DNA of 64,000 bases from Rhizobium sp. SG_E_25_P2 (lineage in GTDB: Bacteria > Pseudomonadota > Alphaproteobacteria > Rhizobiales > Rhizobiaceae). The DNA is taken from NCBI RefSeq assembly GCF_029892285.1, contig NZ_JARXVM010000005.1:124001-188000 (forward strand), in the 5' to 3' direction. Made by a program: the position numbers and the translations under genes. The notes below the pieces were generated by a model that had not been told where the DNA came from, made no database searches, and was given only the letters and a program-made list of their open reading frames with translations. Positions 48,268 to 57,669 of this stretch are shown here, piece after piece (the stretch's first letter is position 1; each line of letters starts with the position of its first letter).

Positions 48268-49284
48268 TTGGGCGTGGTCATACCGCTTGATGAAAGCAAA
48301 AACAAACAGGCGTCCATCAAGCCTCTGGTCGATCTGACCAAGGGCGATATGGAGCGCGTGAACCAACTCATTTTGTCGAAGGCTGGTTCCGACGTCCAGA
48401 TGATCCCGGAAGTCGCCAATCACCTGATTTCCTCAGGCGGCAAGCGCTTGCGCCCGATGCTGACGCTGGCTGCGGCCAATCTGTTCGGCTACAAGGGCGA
48501 AGGTCACGTCAAGCTCGCGGCCAGCGTCGAGTTCATGCATACGGCGACGCTTCTGCATGACGATGTCGTCGATGAAAGCGACATGCGCCGCGGCCGCAAG
48601 ACGGCGCGGATCCTCTGGGGCAACCAGGCGAGCGTGCTGGTTGGCGATTTCCTGCTTGGCCAGGCCTTCAAGATGATGGTCGAGGTCGGCTCGCTGGATG
48701 CGCTCGATGTGCTGGCCACCGCCGCCACCGTCATCGCCGAGGGCGAAGTGCTGCAATTGTCCGTCGCCAAAAATATGGAGACGACCGAGGACGATTATCT
48801 CCAGGTCATCCGCGCCAAGACGGCGGCGCTGTTTGCCGCCGCCGCCGAAGTCGGCCCGATCATCGCCGGCGCCAGCAAGGCCGATCGCGCCGCGCTGCGT
48901 TCCTACGGCATGAATCTGGGTCTCGCCTTCCAGCTGGTCGACGATGCGCTGGATTACGGCGGCAAGGCGGCCGAACTCGGCAAGAACACCGGCGACGATT
49001 TCCGCGAAGGCAAGATCACCCTGCCGGTCATCCTCGCCTGGCGTCGCGGCTCCGAGGACGAACGCGCCTTCTGGCGCAACGCCATCGAGGGCGGCGAATC
49101 GACCGACGAAAATCTCGAGCGCGCCATGGGGCTGATCACCAAATACGGCTCGCTGTCCGACACCATCGCCCGCGCCAACCATTACGGCACCATGGCGCAT
49201 GACGCGATTGCGGCTCTGCCAGCCTCGCCGCTCAAATCGGCGCTGATAGACGTGATCGAATTTTGCATTGCGCGCGTCAACTAA
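48268..49284 (+). CDS. ispB: Polyprenyl diphosphate synthase (octaprenyl/decaprenyl type)
   Basis: Makes the long isoprenoid chain for ubiquinone. It has both aspartate-rich motifs: DDVVDESD at residue 98 and DDALDYGG at 225, plus GGKRLRPML. AGGAG at 48255-48259 sits 8 bp before a TTG at 48268, which gives the family start LGVVIPLDES, so TTG is chosen (338 residues). The open frame continues back to 48127 but would overlap the divergent gene. ubiA, at 56572, would attach this chain to 4-hydroxybenzoate. Confidence 0.93.
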   Translation: MGVVIPLDESKNKQASIKPLVDLTKGDMERVNQLILSKAGSDVQMIPEVANHLISSGGKRLRPMLTLAAANLFGYKGEGHVKLAASVEFMHTATLLHDDVVDESDMRRGRKTARILWGNQASVLVGDFLLGQAFKMMVEVGSLDALDVLATAATVIAEGEVLQLSVAKNMETTEDDYLQVIRAKTAALFAAAAEVGPIIAGASKADRAALRSYGMNLGLAFQLVDDALDYGGKAAELGKNTGDDFREGKITLPVILAWRRGSEDERAFWRNAIEGGESTDENLERAMGLITKYGSLSDTIARANHYGTMAHDAIAALPASPLKSALIDVIEFCIARVN

Positions 49285-49461
49285 AAGCCCATTTCGCCCT
49301 GTAGCGCCGGATGCTGAGCACGCATCCGGATCTCTTGTGAGGGCTGGCGAATTGTGGTCTTAAGGACGCTTATGATTTGCGTCGTCGGCTTGCATGCCGC
49401 TGCCGACGTCGCCACATGCGCGAGGCGGAATGCGCAAAGCGCATCAATGAAAGGCTGTCGA

Positions 49462-51609
49462 ATGGCATTCTTGAACATCGGCCGGTTGAAGTTCGGCACG
49501 GCACTGGGGCTTCTTCTCACCTTGTCCGCGCCGGCTCTCGCCGTCGAGGCCGCAAAGCCCGAAGCGGCTGCGCCCGAGATCAGCTTCGACATCGAAAGCG
49601 TCGACACTTTCGCCGGGGCGTTTCTCGCCGGCCGCACCGCCGATGGCGACTACGATTACGAAAGCGCGATCACGCTCTACCGCACGGCGCTGAAATTCGA
49701 TCCTTCCAATCTGGAAGTTCGCGAACGGCTGATGATCTGCCTGTTCATGAACGGCGATTTTGACGAGGGCGTCGCCGAAGCGGTGAAGCTCAAGGACGAC
49801 CCGGCGGTCGAGCGCATCGCCAAGATCGCCCGCGGCATTGATGCGATCCGCAAGAAGGATTTCAATGAAGCCTATAAATTCCTGAAATATGAAGGTCCCA
49901 ACGAACTCGACCGCATGATCAACACGCTGATCGTGGCTTGGGGACAATTCGGCGAAGGCAAATCCAAGGAGGCCATCGCTTCCGCCATTGGGCTCAAGGG
50001 TCCAGAGTGGTTTTCCGTCTTCCGCAATTACACCGCCGGCATGATCGCCGCTGCGGCTGGCGACATCGAGACTGCGCGCAAGAAGCTGTCGGAAACGGTC
50101 GCCAACCGCGAAGAGGGCACGGCTGCGAGCGACACCTATATGCGCGCGGTCATCGCGCTGGCGACGCTCGAAGCGCGCGCCGGCAATCGTCAGAAGGCGC
50201 TCGACGCCATTTCCTCGGGCGAAGTCTTCGCGCCCGGCTATATTCCTCTGCAGGCGTTCCGCAAGAAAATCGAAGCGGGCGAAAAGCCCGAATTCGCGAT
50301 TTCCGACGCGACCCAGGGCATGGCCTCGGTGCTATTTTCCGTCGGCGGCGCGCTAAACCAGTCGCTGGCGAGCGCACCCGACCGGGCCAGCGCCCAGGAC
50401 ATCGTGACCTTTTATCTGGTGACGGCCAACGCGCTGTCTCCTGCCGACGCCGACACGGCCGTGCTGCTCGGCGGTCTGGCTGAGGCCAACGACAAGCCGG
50501 AAAAGGCGATCGAATGGTATCGCAAAGTGCCGGAAGGTTCGATCCTGCGCCGCATCGCCGATCTTCAGCTCGGCCTTAACCTCGCCGGCACCGGCAAGAC
50601 CGAGGAAGCGCGCGAGCATCTGAAGGCGGCCATCGCCGCCGACCCGCGCGACACCCGCGCCTATCTCGCCTATGGCAGCCTGTTGTCCGACAACAAGGAA
50701 TATGCCGAAATGGCCGCCAATTACGACAAGGCGGTCGAAGTCATCGGTCCTATGCCCAAGCGCACCGACTGGTCGATCTTCTTCCAGCGCGGCATCGCCT
50801 ATGAGCGTCTCAAGAAGTGGGATCTCGCCGAGCCGAATTTCCGCAAGGCGCTGGCGCTGTATCCGGATCAGCCGCAGGTGCTCAACTATCTCGGCTATTC
50901 CTGGGTCGACATGAACATCAATCTCGCCGAAGGCCTTGAGATGATCCGCAAGGCCGTCGATCTCAGGCCCGACGACGGCTATATCGTCGACTCCCTGGGC
51001 TGGGCCTATTACCGCCTCGGCCGCTACGATGACGCGGTCTCCGAACTTGAGCGGGCCGTGGATCTGCGCGCCTCGGACGCCACGATCAACGACCATCTCG
51101 GCGACGCCTATTGGCGGGTCGGCCGCAAGCTCGAAGCGATCTTCCAGTGGAAGACCTCGCTTGAGCTGAAGCCCGAGCCGGATATGATCCCCAAGCTCGA
51201 CAAGAAAATCCGCGAAGGCCTGCCTCCGGTCGAAGCCAGCGCGGAAACGACCAAATCGGTCAAGATGGCCGAGACGAAAGCGTCGGCGGCGCAAACCAAG
51301 GCCGCCGAGGCCGCGAAGCCTGCTCCCGCCGCTGAAAAGCCAGCCGATGCTGCTCCAGCCGAACCTGCGGCGGTTCTGCCGGCAGCCGAGCAAGAACCTG
51401 CCGCTGCGCCGGCGGTCACGGAAGTCGCTCCCACGGCCGAGGCCGGCGCGCATACAGTGGTCAATGGCGACAGCCTTTGGACCATCGCGCGGGACCGTCT
51501 CGGCGACGGCCATCGTTTCCGGGAGATCATCGAACTCAATCCGGATCTCAAGCGCCGGCCGGATGCGCTGAAGCCGGGCCAGGTGCTGAAACTGCCTGCC
51601 AAGAACTGA
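49462..51609 (+). CDS. Exported tetratricopeptide-repeat protein with C-terminal LysM domain
   Basis: A 715-residue protein with signal peptide FGTALGLLLTLSAPALAVEA. TPR units run through residues 60-590, most clearly at 430-590 (AIAADPRDTRAYLAYGSLLS, WDLAEPNFRKALALYPDQPQ, LNYLGYSWVDMNINLAEGLE). A Lys/Ala/Pro-rich linker (600-665) leads to LysM (HTVVNGDSLWTIARDRLGDG to LKPGQVLKLP). It is periplasmic and probably bound to peptidoglycan through LysM. GAAAGG precedes the ATG at 49462; an ATG 15 bp upstream is possible. I recall the rhizobial TPR protein next to ispB ending without LysM. Confidence 0.85.
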   Translation: MAFLNIGRLKFGTALGLLLTLSAPALAVEAAKPEAAAPEISFDIESVDTFAGAFLAGRTADGDYDYESAITLYRTALKFDPSNLEVRERLMICLFMNGDFDEGVAEAVKLKDDPAVERIAKIARGIDAIRKKDFNEAYKFLKYEGPNELDRMINTLIVAWGQFGEGKSKEAIASAIGLKGPEWFSVFRNYTAGMIAAAAGDIETARKKLSETVANREEGTAASDTYMRAVIALATLEARAGNRQKALDAISSGEVFAPGYIPLQAFRKKIEAGEKPEFAISDATQGMASVLFSVGGALNQSLASAPDRASAQDIVTFYLVTANALSPADADTAVLLGGLAEANDKPEKAIEWYRKVPEGSILRRIADLQLGLNLAGTGKTEEAREHLKAAIAADPRDTRAYLAYGSLLSDNKEYAEMAANYDKAVEVIGPMPKRTDWSIFFQRGIAYERLKKWDLAEPNFRKALALYPDQPQVLNYLGYSWVDMNINLAEGLEMIRKAVDLRPDDGYIVDSLGWAYYRLGRYDDAVSELERAVDLRASDATINDHLGDAYWRVGRKLEAIFQWKTSLELKPEPDMIPKLDKKIREGLPPVEASAETTKSVKMAETKASAAQTKAAEAAKPAPAAEKPADAAPAEPAAVLPAAEQEPAAAPAVTEVAPTAEAGAHTVVNGDSLWTIARDRLGDGHRFREIIELNPDLKRRPDALKPGQVLKLPAKN

Positions 51610-51631
51610 CAGTTCTCGCCGAGGGGCGCGC

Positions 51632-51732
51632 CGTCATGCTCGGGCTTGTCCCGAGCATCTGCACCGGCTGAAGTGAAGTTCGAGCGTCTTTGTTTTCCGT
51701 GGCAGACTCTCGGGACAAGCCCGAGGGTGACG
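51632..51732. repeat. RIME-like intergenic palindromic repeat
   Basis: Two inverted arms about 30 bp long, 51632-51662 and 51703-51732, share CTCGGGCTTGTCCCGAG. Each arm is itself a palindrome, giving a double hairpin of about 100 bp. Size and form match the rhizobial intergenic mosaic elements (RIME) known from Rhizobium. It is between the TPR/LysM gene and ispE and could also act as an mRNA 3'-end structure. Confidence 0.72.
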
Positions 51733-51807
51733 AACTGGGTGGCTGGCCGTCCTGTGTCAGGATGCGCCGCAGGCTGTATAAAGCCGCCGCCCAATGCAGG
51801 GTGATCC

Positions 51808-52680
51808 ATGATCGAAGAATTCGCGCCCGCGAAAATCAATCTCGCGCTGCATGTGACGGGTCAACGCGCAGACGGCTATCATCTCCTCGATTCGCTCGTG
51901 GCCTTCGCGGCCGCCGGCGACCGCCTTAGCTTTGCTCCGGCGGAGCAGGATGGCTTCAGCCTGTCGGGCCGTTTCGGGCCGGCCCTCTCGCCTGACGACG
52001 CCGGAAACCTGGCGCTCAGGGCGCGAGACGTGCTGCGAGCCCTGGCGACCGAGATGGGCCGCGACGTCGGCTGCGTCCATATCCATCTCGAAAAGAACCT
52101 GCCGATCGCCTCTGGCATCGGCGGCGGCTCTGCCGACGCCGCCGCCGCCTTGCGCGGACTGAACCGGCTGTGGAATCTCGGACTCGGCATGGAAAGCCTG
52201 CGGGCGTTGGGCCTGCCGCTCGGCGCCGATGTGCCGATGTGCGTCGAGAGCCGCCCGCTGGTCGCCCGGGGCATCGGCGACGACATCAGGCTGCTTGCGG
52301 ATTTTCCCGCGCTTCATATCCTGCTCGTCAATCCGCTGGTCGAGGTGTCGACGCCGGCAATCTTCAGGCGGCTGACGACCAAGACCAATCCGCCGCTCGC
52401 ACTTCCCAGCGATGAGGCAGGGCTCTCAGACTGGATCTTCGCGCTTCAGTCGGCGCGCAACGATCTGCAGCCGCCGGCCGAACAGCTTGCGCCGGAGATC
52501 TCTGAGGCAATGGCGCTTCTCACGTCCACCAATCCGCTTCTGGCCCGCATGTCGGGCTCCGGCGCGACCTGTTTTGCGCTTTACGCCGATCAGGAGAGAC
52601 TAACGGCCGCGATGCGCGCGCTTGAGGCGGCGCGGTCGCAATGGTATTGGCGGGCATGCGCATCAACAGGGGAGATCTGA
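51808..52680 (+). CDS. ispE: 4-diphosphocytidyl-2-C-methyl-D-erythritol kinase
   Basis: A GHMP-family kinase of the non-mevalonate isoprenoid pathway, 290 residues. It has FAPAKINLALHVTGQRADGY at the N-terminus, the ATP loop PIASGIGGGSADAAAALRGL near residue 95, and the C-terminal MSGSGATCFAL. CAGGGTG is upstream. moaB begins 1 bp past the stop, so they form one transcript. With ispB and ubiA in the same 8 kb, this stretch supplies isoprenoid and quinone precursors. Confidence 0.95.
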   Translation: MIEEFAPAKINLALHVTGQRADGYHLLDSLVAFAAAGDRLSFAPAEQDGFSLSGRFGPALSPDDAGNLALRARDVLRALATEMGRDVGCVHIHLEKNLPIASGIGGGSADAAAALRGLNRLWNLGLGMESLRALGLPLGADVPMCVESRPLVARGIGDDIRLLADFPALHILLVNPLVEVSTPAIFRRLTTKTNPPLALPSDEAGLSDWIFALQSARNDLQPPAEQLAPEISEAMALLTSTNPLLARMSGSGATCFALYADQERLTAAMRALEAARSQWYWRACASTGEI

Positions 52681-52681
52681 C

Positions 52682-53230
52682 ATGTCCCGCATCGACGACA
52701 CCAGGCCCTTCGTCCCTGTCGGTATTGCCGTGCTCACGGTCTCGGACACTAGAGCCATTGCCGATGACCGCTCGGGCGACACGCTGATCGCGCGCATTGA
52801 AGAGGCCGGACATCGGCTGGAAGCCCGCGCCATCGTCAAGGACGACAAACTGGCGATCTATGATCAGGTGAAAGCCTGGACGCTCGATGACCGCATTGAT
52901 GTGGTCATCACCACCGGCGGCACCGGCTTCACCGGCCGCGACGTGACGCCTGAAGCGTTGGAGCCACTGTTCGAGAAGCGCATGGATGGCTTCTCCGAAG
53001 TGTTCCACCGCATTTCCTACGACAAGATCGGCACCTCCACCATTCAGTCCCGCGCCACAGGCGGCGTCGCCAACGCCACTTTCATCTTCGTGTTGCCCGG
53101 TTCGCCCGGCGCGTGCAAGGACGCCTGGGACGGCATTCTCAAGCTGCAGCTCGACTACAGGCACATGCCCTGCAATTTCGTGGAGATCATGCCGAGGCTC
53201 GACGAGCATCTCAGGCGCGGCAATGGATAG
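52682..53230 (+). CDS. moaB: Molybdenum cofactor biosynthesis protein B
   Basis: A MoaB/Mog-type molybdopterin adenylylation protein, 182 residues. It has IAVLTVSDTRAIADDRSGD, VITTGGTGFTGRDVTPEAL and VLPGSPGACKDAWDGI. AGGGGAG lies in the last codons of ispE. The next gene (DUF523) overlaps its 3' end by 8 bp. The function in molybdopterin-AMP formation is family knowledge. Confidence 0.94.
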   Translation: MSRIDDTRPFVPVGIAVLTVSDTRAIADDRSGDTLIARIEEAGHRLEARAIVKDDKLAIYDQVKAWTLDDRIDVVITTGGTGFTGRDVTPEALEPLFEKRMDGFSEVFHRISYDKIGTSTIQSRATGGVANATFIFVLPGSPGACKDAWDGILKLQLDYRHMPCNFVEIMPRLDEHLRRGNG

Positions 53231-53711
53231 GATCCTGATCAGCGCCTGTCTGCTCGGCGCGCCGGTGCGATATGATGGCAAGGGCAAGTTGCTCGTCCAT
53301 CCGCTGATCGAGCGTTGGAGGAATGAAGGGAGGCTGGTGTCCTTCTGCCCCGAACTGGCAGGCGGTTTCCAAACCCCGCGACCAGCTGCAGAAATTGCCG
53401 CAAACGCCTCCGGCGACGCCGTGCTTGCCGGCGAGGGCAAGGTCATCGATGTCGAGGGCGCCGATGTGACCGCTATGTTCGTGGAGGGCGCGCGACAGGC
53501 GCTCGCCAAGGCCCGCGCCGAACGCTGTCGCCATGCGCTGCTGATCGACGGCAGTCCGTCCTGCGGCTCGTTGAGCATTTATGATGGCCGGTTCTTGGGC
53601 GAGCGCCATCCGGGTCGTGGCGTTACCGCCGCTCTGCTCGCGGCCAATGGCGTTGAGGTCTTCGCGCCCGTGGATATTGATCGTCTTGCGGCGCTGTTGT
53701 CGCCGGCTTGA
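53223..53711 (+). CDS. DUF523 domain protein
   Basis: A 162-residue protein starting MDRILISACLLGAPVRYDGK. It has VSFCPELAGGFQTPRPAAEI and a C-terminal DGSPSCGSLSIYDG. The conserved cysteines (SACLLG, CPE, SCG) define the family and suggest metal or cofactor binding. It overlaps moaB by 8 bp and shares its transcript, so a link to molybdenum cofactor or thiol chemistry is possible but unproven. Confidence 0.9.
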   Translation: MDRILISACLLGAPVRYDGKGKLLVHPLIERWRNEGRLVSFCPELAGGFQTPRPAAEIAANASGDAVLAGEGKVIDVEGADVTAMFVEGARQALAKARAERCRHALLIDGSPSCGSLSIYDGRFLGERHPGRGVTAALLAANGVEVFAPVDIDRLAALLSPA

Positions 53712-54173
53712 TCACGGAAGCCGCAATTGCATTTTTCCGGGGTCGAACGGCGGCGGAGCGGCTTTGGCTTCTTCAATCGGCGGCGGCATATGCTGCATGT
53801 CGGCGCTGACCGCAGACGTTGTGGCGTCGCGGTCGATGATCGGCGTCTCCACGGGCAATGGTTCCGTATCCGCAACGGCGGCGTCGAGGCCCGCGGGCGC
53901 CTTGCTGACCATCACCACAGGCGATCCGCCCATCCAGGCCTCGGTGCGATAGATCATTTTCTGGCCGTTGACCGTGCGGATCTCGATTTTCTGCTCGCCG
54001 GGCCTGAGCATGGGACCGGTGTCCACGACCTTCTTTTCGGCCATTTGGCCGCAGGCTTCGCAGCGAATGAATTCGACGCTGCGACCGGATCGATCCGTCG
54101 CCTTCACATCGATAGACCCGGCGAAAGCCGGCGCGGACATAGCGGCGAAAGCGGCAATGATGGCCAGACGCAT
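53712..54173 (-). CDS. Exported hypothetical protein with a CxxC motif
   Basis: A 153-residue protein with signal peptide MRLAIIAAFAAMSAPAFAG. The mature part begins with a short domain containing FIRCEACGQM, then a charged region (GEQKIEIRTVNGQKMIYRTE) and a Pro/Ala-rich, probably disordered, C-terminus. It is likely periplasmic, with the CxxC available for a disulphide. The stop abuts the DUF523 stop convergently. I do not recognise a function. Confidence 0.75.
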   Translation of the reverse strand: MRLAIIAAFAAMSAPAFAGSIDVKATDRSGRSVEFIRCEACGQMAEKKVVDTGPMLRPGEQKIEIRTVNGQKMIYRTEAWMGGSPVVMVSKAPAGLDAAVADTEPLPVETPIIDRDATTSAVSADMQHMPPPIEEAKAAPPPFDPGKMQLRLP

Positions 54174-54253
54174 GACAGGCTCCCGAAAACGAATTTCCAG
54201 GAGCCTATGAAAAATCTATTAAAGTCCGGTCAGCAACGCTGGTAAAGGAAGTG

Positions 54254-55525
54254 TTAATCGCGCTCGCGCGCCACAGCCCGCCAACCGATGTCCCGGCGGC
54301 AGAAGCCGTTATCCCAGCGGAGATCGTCGATGCCGCGATAAGCCTTGCTCTGCGCCTCCGAAACGCTGTCGCCAAGCGCCGTGACATTGAGCACGCGCCC
54401 ACCAGTCGCCACGAGATGTCCATCCTTGAGCGCGGTGCCCGCGTGGAAGACATGCAGATCCGCCGTATTTTCCGGCAGCGCTTCGATCGGCGTTCCCTTG
54501 TCATAGGCGCCGGGATAGCCCTTGGAGGCCATCACCACAGTCAGAGCCGTCTCGTCGCGCCATTCCACTTGTGCGCGGTCGAGTTCGCCCTTGGCGGTCG
54601 CCAGCAGAAGCGCCAGAAGATCGGATTTCATCCGCATCATCAGCACCTGGCATTCGGGATCGCCGAAGCGGACATTGTATTCGATCAGTTCCGGCCCCTT
54701 GTCGGTGATCATCAGGCCGGCGAAAAACACGCCGCTGAACGGATGCCCCATCTCCGCCATGCCGCGCATGCTCGGCTCGATGATGTCCTTCATCGTGCGC
54801 TCGACGAGTTCAGGCGTCATCACCGGGGCGGGGGAATAGGCCCCCATGCCGCCGGTGTTGGGGCCGGTGTCGCCGTCGCCGACGCGCTTGTGATCCTGAG
54901 CGGAGGCGAGCGCCAGCGCCGTCTTGCCATCACAAAGCGCAAAGAAGCTCGCTTCCTCGCCGTCGAGAAACGCCTCGACCACCACTTCGGCGCCGGCGGC
55001 GCCGAACGCGCCTTCGAAACAATCATCGATAGCCGCGCAGGCTTCCTCGACGGTCATGGCGACGGTCACGCCCTTGCCTGCGGCGAGGCCATCGGCCTTG
55101 ACGACGATCGGCGCGCCCTGAGCGCGGACATAGGCCTTGGCCTTCGGCGCATTGTTGAAGCGTTGATAGGCGCCGGTCGGAATGGAGAAACGCGCGCAGA
55201 GATCCTTGGTGAAGCCCTTGGAGCCTTCCAACTGCGCGGCCGCCTGCGAGGGACCGAAACAAAGGAAGCCCTCGCTGCGCAACACGTCGCTCAAACCGGC
55301 GACCAGCGGCGCTTCCGGTCCGAACACGACGAAATCGATGGCCTTGTCCTTGCAGAAAGCGACCACCGACCCATGGTCGTCGACATCCAGGGCGACCAGT
55401 TCGGCGTGATCGGCAATGCCGGGATTGCCGGGCGCGACATAGAGTTTGCCGAGAAGCGGAGATTGCGCCAGCTTCCACGCCAGGGCGTGTTCGCGCCCGC
55501 CCGAACCGATCAGCAGAACCTTCAT
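54254..55525 (-). CDS. purD: Phosphoribosylamine-glycine ligase (GARS)
   Basis: ATP-grasp enzyme of step 2 in purine synthesis, 423 residues. It has [20 protein letters not shown] at the N-terminus, [16 protein letters not shown], the ATP-grasp core [16 protein letters not shown], and [13 protein letters not shown] (metal-binding motif). It is cytosolic. It is divergent from the MipA-like gene with 187 bp between them. Glycine use links it loosely with glyQ/glyS only. Confidence 0.96.
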   Translation of the reverse strand: MKVLLIGSGGREHALAWKLAQSPLLGKLYVAPGNPGIADHAELVALDVDDHGSVVAFCKDKAIDFVVFGPEAPLVAGLSDVLRSEGFLCFGPSQAAAQLEGSKGFTKDLCARFSIPTGAYQRFNNAPKAKAYVRAQGAPIVVKADGLAAGKGVTVAMTVEEACAAIDDCFEGAFGAAGAEVVVEAFLDGEEASFFALCDGKTALALASAQDHKRVGDGDTGPNTGGMGAYSPAPVMTPELVERTMKDIIEPSMRGMAEMGHPFSGVFFAGLMITDKGPELIEYNVRFGDPECQVLMMRMKSDLLALLLATAKGELDRAQVEWRDETALTVVMASKGYPGAYDKGTPIEALPENTADLHVFHAGTALKDGHLVATGGRVLNVTALGDSVSEAQSKAYRGIDDLRWDNGFCRRDIGWRAVARERD

Positions 55526-55712
55526 GCGCAGCCTCCATTGGAACTTTCGGGCGGTTTAACCCGGTGGGCGGAAAGGTCAAGGCCTGGAATTGTGAAGACA
55601 GGCGCAAGACAGCGTTAGACATCTGGTAACCAAATCCGTTAGGAAGGTTTTATCGTAAATGTCGGCATAACAGGCTTCGTCAAAGTCAGGCGAACGCCAG
55701 TAGGAGGTTTCC

Positions 55713-56519
55713 TTGTCCCGTCGCGCCCTAGTTCTCGCCGCCGCTCTCGCCACGCTTCCCATCTCCGCGCTTGCGGAAGACGGTCAGTATTTCTGGTCGG
55801 GCGACTGGTATCTGAAGGCAGGCGCCGCCGGTTTCGTCGCGCCGCGCTTCGAGGGCTCCAAGAGCTATATCCTTCAGGCGTCGCCGATCATTTCGCTCAG
55901 CCGTCAATCCGCCACGGCGCCGCGCTTCAGTTCTCGCGACGACAATCCCTCCTTCGCCGTGTTTGAAAACGACATGATCCGCGCCGGCGTGACCGGCAAG
56001 CTGGTGATGCCGCGCGATCGCGATACATCTGATGATCTCAAGGCGTTGAAGGCTGTGAAGTTCGGCATGGAAGCCGGCGTGTTCGCCGAAGTCTATCCGA
56101 CCGATTGGATGCGCTTCCGCACCGATATCCGCCACGGCATCCGCAGCCATAACGGCGTTGTCGCCGATCTTGCGCTGGACGCCTTCATGGATGTGACGCC
56201 GACCGTGCGCGTCTCCGCCGGCCCACGCCTGTCCATCGCCTCCGACGATTATATGGACGCCTATTACAAGGTCACCAACAAGCGCAGCGCCAAGCATGGC
56301 CTGTCGGCCTACGATCCCGATGGCGGCTTCAAGTCGGTCGGCTTCGGTTCCGAGGTGGTCTGGAAGGCGACCGATCGCATCGAGGCGGGCGTGTTCGGAC
56401 AATACAACCGTCTCGTCGGCTCCGCCGCCGATTCGAGCCTGGTTGAGGAGCGCGGCTCCAAGGACCAGTTCGTGTTCGGCATTTCCTCGAGCTACAAATT
56501 CGGCTTCACTCTGCCCTGA
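55713..56519 (+). CDS. MipA/OmpV-family outer-membrane protein
   Basis: A 268-residue beta-barrel protein with a signal peptide (ALVLAAALATLPISALA). The body has alternating strands such as WYLKAGAAGFVAPRFEGSKS, FGMEAGVFAEVYPTDWMRFR and VSAGPRLSIASDDYMDAYYK. It ends in an aromatic-rich strand, FGISSSYKFGFTLP. GGAGG at 55703-55707 serves a TTG start at 55713. In the family these proteins act as porin-like or peptidoglycan-machinery scaffold proteins. Confidence 0.9.
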   Translation: MSRRALVLAAALATLPISALAEDGQYFWSGDWYLKAGAAGFVAPRFEGSKSYILQASPIISLSRQSATAPRFSSRDDNPSFAVFENDMIRAGVTGKLVMPRDRDTSDDLKALKAVKFGMEAGVFAEVYPTDWMRFRTDIRHGIRSHNGVVADLALDAFMDVTPTVRVSAGPRLSIASDDYMDAYYKVTNKRSAKHGLSAYDPDGGFKSVGFGSEVVWKATDRIEAGVFGQYNRLVGSAADSSLVEERGSKDQFVFGISSSYKFGFTLP

Positions 56520-56571
56520 GACGCAATGCCCGCTTGACGCGAGCCGGTCTGTCATGGTCATGGCTTAGGGC

Positions 56572-57525
56572 ATGACCAGCCAGATCTCCGACAACGGCCG
56601 CGTGGCCGACGCGCCTTCCGACAACTGGGTTTACCGCGCTCTGCCGCGTTGGGCCTGGCCCTATGCGCAGCTTGCGCGATGGGACAGGCCGATCGGCTGG
56701 CAGCTTTTGATGTGGCCCTGCTTCTGGTCCGCCGCGCTGGCCGCCAATGCCGCGTTGTCCGAAGGCCGGGCCGTGTTCTGGCAGTTGGTTGGCCACCTCG
56801 TTCTGTTCTTCATTGGCTCGGTGGCCATGCGCGGCGCCGGCTGCACCTATAACGATCTGGTCGATCAGGATATCGATATGGCCGTGGCGCGCACCCGCTC
56901 GCGGCCCTTGCCGTCGGGTCGCGTCAGTCGGCTGAACGCCAAGATCTTCCTGGCGCTGCAGGCGCTTGCGGGCCTTCTGGTTCTTCTTAGCTTCAACGGA
57001 TTTTCAATCCTGCTCGGCATTCTCTCGCTCGGTGTGGTGGCGATCTATCCTTTCGCCAAACGGTTTACGGATTGGCCGCAGTTTTTCCTGGGTCTCGCTT
57101 TTTCCTGGGGCGGGCTGATGGGCTGGGCGGCGGTGTTCGGCGGTCTGTCCTGGGCTGCCGTCTGGCTCTATCTCGCAGCGGTCGCCTGGACCATCGGCTA
57201 TGACACGATCTACGCCCATCAAGACAAGGAAGACGATGCGCTGGTCGGCGTCCGCTCCACTGCGCGCCTGTTCGGGGACGCGACCAAGATCTGGCTGACA
57301 ATCTTCTTCGCGCTGACGCTGCTGCTGCTCGCTTTATCCTTCGGCGCGATCGGCGTCTCTTTTCCCGCTTGGTTGGGTTTGGTCGTCGCCGCAGCGCTGT
57401 TTGGCTGGCAATTGTTGATTCTCGATATCGACGACGCGAGTCAGTGTCTGGACCTGTTCAAATTCAATTCCATTGTCGGTGCGGTGGTTTTCGCGGGACT
57501 GTTTCTATCGCTTCCCCTTGCGTGA
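56572..57525 (+). CDS. ubiA: 4-hydroxybenzoate polyprenyltransferase
   Basis: Attaches the polyprenyl chain to 4-hydroxybenzoate in ubiquinone synthesis. It is a 317-residue inner-membrane enzyme with about eight helices. Both Mg-diphosphate motifs are present: NDLVDQDID from residue 94 and DTIYAHQDKEDD near 208. Its substrate chain would come from the polyprenyl synthase at 48268. In rhizobia the next gene is often the DUF6101-like protein; here an RTX gene is inserted between them. Confidence 0.95.
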   Translation: MTSQISDNGRVADAPSDNWVYRALPRWAWPYAQLARWDRPIGWQLLMWPCFWSAALAANAALSEGRAVFWQLVGHLVLFFIGSVAMRGAGCTYNDLVDQDIDMAVARTRSRPLPSGRVSRLNAKIFLALQALAGLLVLLSFNGFSILLGILSLGVVAIYPFAKRFTDWPQFFLGLAFSWGGLMGWAAVFGGLSWAAVWLYLAAVAWTIGYDTIYAHQDKEDDALVGVRSTARLFGDATKIWLTIFFALTLLLLALSFGAIGVSFPAWLGLVVAAALFGWQLLILDIDDASQCLDLFKFNSIVGAVVFAGLFLSLPLA

Positions 57526-57669
57526 CCTGAGCAGCGCTGTTGCATAATTGTGTGAAACTGACCGCATATCTGGAAAAGCTCTGCGATATCGTGAGGTTAA
57601 ATTGACAGCCTCCCGGCCCTATGGGAAACAACCTATAATTTACCATGATTTGCTGGGGCTTCGGGGCGC

